Positions 61,256-64,000 of a stretch of 64,000 bases of DNA are shown piece by piece. The notes beneath the pieces are model-generated. The model worked only from the letters and a program-made list of their open reading frames with translations, did not search any database and was not told the DNA's origin. Made by a program: the position numbers and the translations under genes. Position 1 is the first letter of the stretch; every line of letters starts with the position of its first letter. The stretch is from the NCBI GenBank assembly GCA_947497985.1, contig CANMIX010000009.1, forward strand, positions 62,001-126,000. Direction: 5' to 3'. The DNA comes from an uncultured Paracoccaceae bacterium (GTDB taxonomy: Bacteria; Pseudomonadota; Alphaproteobacteria; Rhodobacterales; Rhodobacteraceae).

Positions 61256-61828
61256 TCAGTTGACCGGGATACGGATCACAACGCCGCCCATTACATCACC
61301 GCCTTCAAAGTCGGTGCGTGGGCTGTCTTTGTGCTCGTTGTGGCAGGTATAGCAAGCAGGTGCGACCGCGACGTCTGCGTAAACAGCCGTGAAATACTCT
61401 TCGCCGCCCAGCTCTTCTACGCCATAGAAGTTTTCGCCTGGGTTATCATTGATGTACTGCAGACCTTCTTCTTCCATCGGAGTGGTTGGCGCGTTCTGCT
61501 TGTTGATCGGCCACAGCGACAGCAGGGAGTATGAGAACTCATCGGTGTTCTCTGCCACCATCTCAGCACCAAAACGGAACATCTGCGCCGGCAGAACCAG
61601 CGCCTTGTCGTCGACAAAATGTTCAGACGCGGTGATCACGCCTTCCTCATTGGCCAGACGGTTCACAACCATCCGCGTGTAAACCGTACGGTCCGAACTC
61701 ATGACCAGGTGCAGAAGGTCTGCCACTGTCTCATATTCCATACCATCGGCCATTGCGCTGGTCGCGGTGGTGCCCATCAGGGCTGCGCCCAGAATTGAGG
61801 CTTTGATTTTTCCTATTTTATTTCCCAT
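61256..61828 (-). CDS. DUF3365/Tll0287-like monohaem periplasmic protein
   Basis: A 190-residue exported protein. After a signal peptide of about 27 residues comes a Tll0287-like (DUF3365) domain with a C-terminal haem motif Cys159-Tyr-Thr-Cys162-His163. Segments Arg-Met-Val-Val-Asn-Arg-Leu and Pro-Ala-Gln-Met-Phe-Arg-Phe-Gly are typical. Family members are sensor or redox haem domains with PAS-like topology. Its place between the eleven-haem cytochrome and the small cytochrome c suggests a signal-sensing or electron-transfer subunit. Confidence 0.82.
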   Translation of the reverse strand: MGNKIGKIKASILGAALMGTTATSAMADGMEYETVADLLHLVMSSDRTVYTRMVVNRLANEEGVITASEHFVDDKALVLPAQMFRFGAEMVAENTDEFSYSLLSLWPINKQNAPTTPMEEEGLQYINDNPGENFYGVEELGGEEYFTAVYADVAVAPACYTCHNEHKDSPRTDFEGGDVMGGVVIRIPVN

Positions 61829-61879
61829 ATGTAAGGTCTCCTGTGCCTTTCGCGGGTTGCAGGGTGCGTGGCCAGCCGG

Positions 61880-63370
61880 TCATTGGTTGGCGCCTTCGGT
61901 TGGCTCGGTCACGCGTTTCAACGCCCAATCGATACTCTCGATGTGGCGATTTGGCTGGCCCGAGAAGTTGCTGTTCACCAGCTCCGGGTCCGCCAAAGCA
62001 TCAATGGCAAATTCCAGACTGTGGCATTCCAGACAGGTCGGGCGGATCATTTTCTCGTTCGGACGCAGCGTGTCGTTTTGGTTGTGATTGGTGGTGATCA
62101 CACCGCGTTTCTCGGTTTTGGGCATGTGGCATGTGGCACATGTGACACCGGATCCCGGCGGCAGATCTCCTGCCAGCTCACCCTGCCACAGGGCAAAATG
62201 CGGGCTTTGGGTGAAATTCTGGCTGTGCTCATCCGCATGGCACGACAGGCAGGCACCGACGGCGGCAAATTGCAGATCCTGTTCATGCGGGTCATGACAG
62301 GTGGAACAGGTCAGCTCCTCACCATGGGCTTCGGGCAGCAGCGGCACGCGGGCTTCGGCCGTGCTCATCAAGGGGGCCGGCGTTGGGTCAACCAGATAGG
62401 CCTCAAGGAAAGCAATCGCGCCATCAGACGGATCAGACCAGCCCAGACGTTTCAGCATCCGTTTGGCGGGGCGTGGATTTGACACTTCGGGGTGGCGACG
62501 CATGCCGTGACGCCCCAGGGCAAAGGTCTTGGCCTCATCCTTGTGGCAGGTTGCGCAGACCTTTTCTTCGGGGTGCTCGATCCATTGCGCCTCGACCTCT
62601 TCTTCGGTCTCGGCTTTGGGGGCATGACAACTGGCACAGCTCACATCCGCCAGCGCATGGGCAGATCCTGCCCAATGGGCCTCGACCTCTTGGTCACGGG
62701 CGGTGGCAGGTGCGGAAACCTCAGCCAAATATGTCTCGATGTCAGCCGTTTCGGGACGGGGTTTCTCACGCGCGGCCGCTTCAATCGAATGGGTGGGGTC
62801 TTCCTGCAACCAGGGTTGATCCGCATGTTTCAACAAGAAATCTTCGTAGAGCGCACGGTTGTCGTGGAAGTTGTGACAGCCGGCCGTTGCACAGGTTTCA
62901 AAGCCCAGATCCTTGTGGCTTTCGCGGTTAACCCGCACGTCCTGATCACCTTCGCTGTGACAGGCCACGCAGAAATCACCCGGCTGGGTGACCAGACCCG
63001 CTGATGTGATCTCGGGCCGGTGTTCGCTGTGGCAGGATGTGCAAAACCGCGCATCAATATCATCCCAATAGGCAGACATGCGCGGCGGTTTGAATTTCTT
63101 GATCGGATGGCTGTCATCAGACGCGTTCAGCTCATCCTTGTGGCAATTCACGCAGGTCTTGTTGATGTCCTTGCGGATTTTCTTTTGTCCGGCAAAGGGT
63201 TTGGAGGTATGGCAGGTCTCACAGGCCAGCTCGATCTGATGGTGTACGCCCGCCGTCTGGCCCGGTAACAGATCGGTCCGGTCGCCCGTCACATAGATGC
63301 GCGCAAGACCCACACCTGCCAATGCAAATGTGCCAACGCCCCAGGCCATCCAAAGTAATTTGCTCTTCAT
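61880..63370 (-). CDS. Undecahaem c-type cytochrome
   Basis: A 496-residue exported multihaem protein with an N-terminal uncleaved-looking helix (about residues 5-25). Ten CxxCH motifs begin at residues 50, 73, 110, 134, 245, 272, 355, 374, 411 and 446. An eleventh, CX4CH (Cys-Ala-Thr-Ala-Gly-Cys-His), begins at residue 160. No CxxCK site is present, unlike NrfA or octahaem tetrathionate reductase. Many additional histidines could serve as distal ligands. I cannot match it to a characterised enzyme; it could be a reductase or an electron store. It follows the cytochrome b protein by 10 bp. Confidence 0.85.
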   Translation of the reverse strand: MKSKLLWMAWGVGTFALAGVGLARIYVTGDRTDLLPGQTAGVHHQIELACETCHTSKPFAGQKKIRKDINKTCVNCHKDELNASDDSHPIKKFKPPRMSAYWDDIDARFCTSCHSEHRPEITSAGLVTQPGDFCVACHSEGDQDVRVNRESHKDLGFETCATAGCHNFHDNRALYEDFLLKHADQPWLQEDPTHSIEAAAREKPRPETADIETYLAEVSAPATARDQEVEAHWAGSAHALADVSCASCHAPKAETEEEVEAQWIEHPEEKVCATCHKDEAKTFALGRHGMRRHPEVSNPRPAKRMLKRLGWSDPSDGAIAFLEAYLVDPTPAPLMSTAEARVPLLPEAHGEELTCSTCHDPHEQDLQFAAVGACLSCHADEHSQNFTQSPHFALWQGELAGDLPPGSGVTCATCHMPKTEKRGVITTNHNQNDTLRPNEKMIRPTCLECHSLEFAIDALADPELVNSNFSGQPNRHIESIDWALKRVTEPTEGANQ

Positions 63371-63380
63371 CTGCTCACCC

Positions 63381-64000
63381 TCAGAACGCGTAAGAGGCCA
63401 GAACGTGCAGCAGGATCAGCACGGGCAAAGGCCAGATAGTGAGGATATGCACCCAAGTGGGCAGTTTACGCGGCGGATTGCGGCTGTTGCCGATGCGGCG
63501 GGCGCGCAATTCGTGATCGCCCCCGGTGGTGAGACCCGCAATCGCACCAAAGACCGCGGTCAGAATAAACCCAAGCCCCAAAGCCATGTTCAGATTACTG
63601 CCCAATCTGAAACCCGTATGGGCCACAAAACCGATGATCGCAGCAATCCCGATGCCCAGATGCACCAGCCTCCAGGCGTCAAAGCTGCCCAATCGGTCGG
63701 TCCAACGGATCCGTTTGCGCAGGCCAATCACCATGGCCGAGACAAACAGCCCCAACAGGATAAACCCGCTCCATTGTTTGACGATATTGTCGCGCCACAG
63801 CCAGACGCGCAGGCTGTCCGCGTCGAAACTGGTCGGCAGTGGCACATGACCCGCCAACAGTGGATACAACGCGCCGAGACCGGCAATTGAAGACAGGGCC
63901 AATACCGGTTTCCACAAAGGCATCGGTTTTGGCTTCCCACCAACATCGATCAAATCTTCTACCAGCGGACGGCAAGTGCCGCAAACCGTGGCGGCCCCGG
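63381..64000 (-). CDS. BFD-type [2Fe-2S] plus cytochrome b-like membrane protein, C-terminal part
   Basis: The reading frame is open to the right edge of the window, so the N-terminus is missing. The visible part starts with Val-Cys-Gly-Thr-Cys-Arg-Pro-Leu-Val-Glu-Asp-Leu, a BFD-like [2Fe-2S] motif as in NirB. A membrane domain with about five helices and several histidines (for example His-Leu-Gly-Ile, His-Thr-Gly-Phe, His-Ile-Leu-Thr, Leu-Leu-His-Val-Leu) follows, like a cytochrome b. Such fusions usually carry an N-terminal flavin reductase domain. It is the first visible gene of the haem-rich operon and would pass electrons from NAD(P)H toward the periplasm. Confidence 0.7.
   Translation of the reverse strand, partial: GAATVCGTCRPLVEDLIDVGGKPKPMPLWKPVLALSSIAGLGALYPLLAGHVPLPTSFDADSLRVWLWRDNIVKQWSGFILLGLFVSAMVIGLRKRIRWTDRLGSFDAWRLVHLGIGIAAIIGFVAHTGFRLGSNLNMALGLGFILTAVFGAIAGLTTGGDHELRARRIGNSRNPPRKLPTWVHILTIWPLPVLILLHVLASYAF

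Noticed and set aside
63297-63890. Plus-strand open frame of 197 codons near the right edge
   Set aside because: It is antisense to the cytochrome b-like gene, and its Gln/Pro-rich product is a typical shadow.

Overview
The window reads as a compact chromosomal segment of a marine alphaproteobacterium of the Rhodobacterales (Roseobacter group). The basis is protein-level resemblance to that group (aerobic CobG/CobN/CobF cobalamin route, OxyR/KatG pair, SPW, YHS and DUF983 proteins), an alphaproteobacterial LexA box (GAAC-N7-GAAC), a RirA-type iron box (TGA-N9-TCA), and many ATGA/GTGA gene overlaps. I saw no tRNA, rRNA, CRISPR array, transposase, attachment site or replication origin.

Layout. 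1-1570 (minus): an EF-hand protein, an ECF sigma factor, its probable membrane anti-sigma partner and the start of a periplasmic metal-sensor-like protein. 1753-9330: a mixed stretch with DUF983, Nudix, EamA transporter, GlxA-type regulator, aldo/keto reductase, an SOS-boxed orphan imuA, an AraC regulator, SPW and YHS proteins. 9505-11223: metG. 11323-16679: an iron-box-controlled cluster of hemP, imelysin, di-haem oxidoreductase, second imelysin and a Tat-exported DUF1513 protein. 16732-32724: aerobic cobalamin synthesis (cobO, DUF1636, cobW, cobN, G, H, I, J, K, L, E, M, B, A, F) with two B12 riboswitches, the second ahead of a solo CbiM-like permease. cobK lies antisense inside the operon and overlaps its neighbours at both ends.

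32721-33364 (minus) holds a ribbon-helix-helix/CYTH gene pair. 33506-52557 is a PQQ-dependent alcohol oxidation island. pqqABCDE (minus) make the cofactor. A NosR-like flavo/iron-sulfur membrane protein and ApbE are divergent from pqqA. Next come a MoxJ/XoxJ-like binding protein and cytochrome c550 PedF, then a ped-type ABC system with beta-propeller and accessory proteins, and a SEL1-like protein. The dehydrogenase itself carries the Asp-Tyr-Asp signature of lanthanide enzymes. A LuxR response regulator, a FIST (NosP-like) sensor and a hybrid histidine kinase (NahK/ErcS'-like) close the island. The palindrome GTCGTACGACC occurs between pqqA and the NosR-like gene and again upstream of the dehydrogenase, which suggests one regulator controls both.

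52886-64000: an acyltransferase, a gene-poor stretch with a broken AraC gene, a PRMT7/9-like arginine methyltransferase (unusual in bacteria), oxyR/katG, a GNAT, and finally a haem-rich minus-strand operon that runs off the right edge. That operon has a BFD-type [2Fe-2S] plus cytochrome b protein, an eleven-haem cytochrome c, a Tll0287-like monohaem protein, a small cytochrome c and a globin. It is the strongest candidate for an undescribed redox system. I can support its components but not its substrate.
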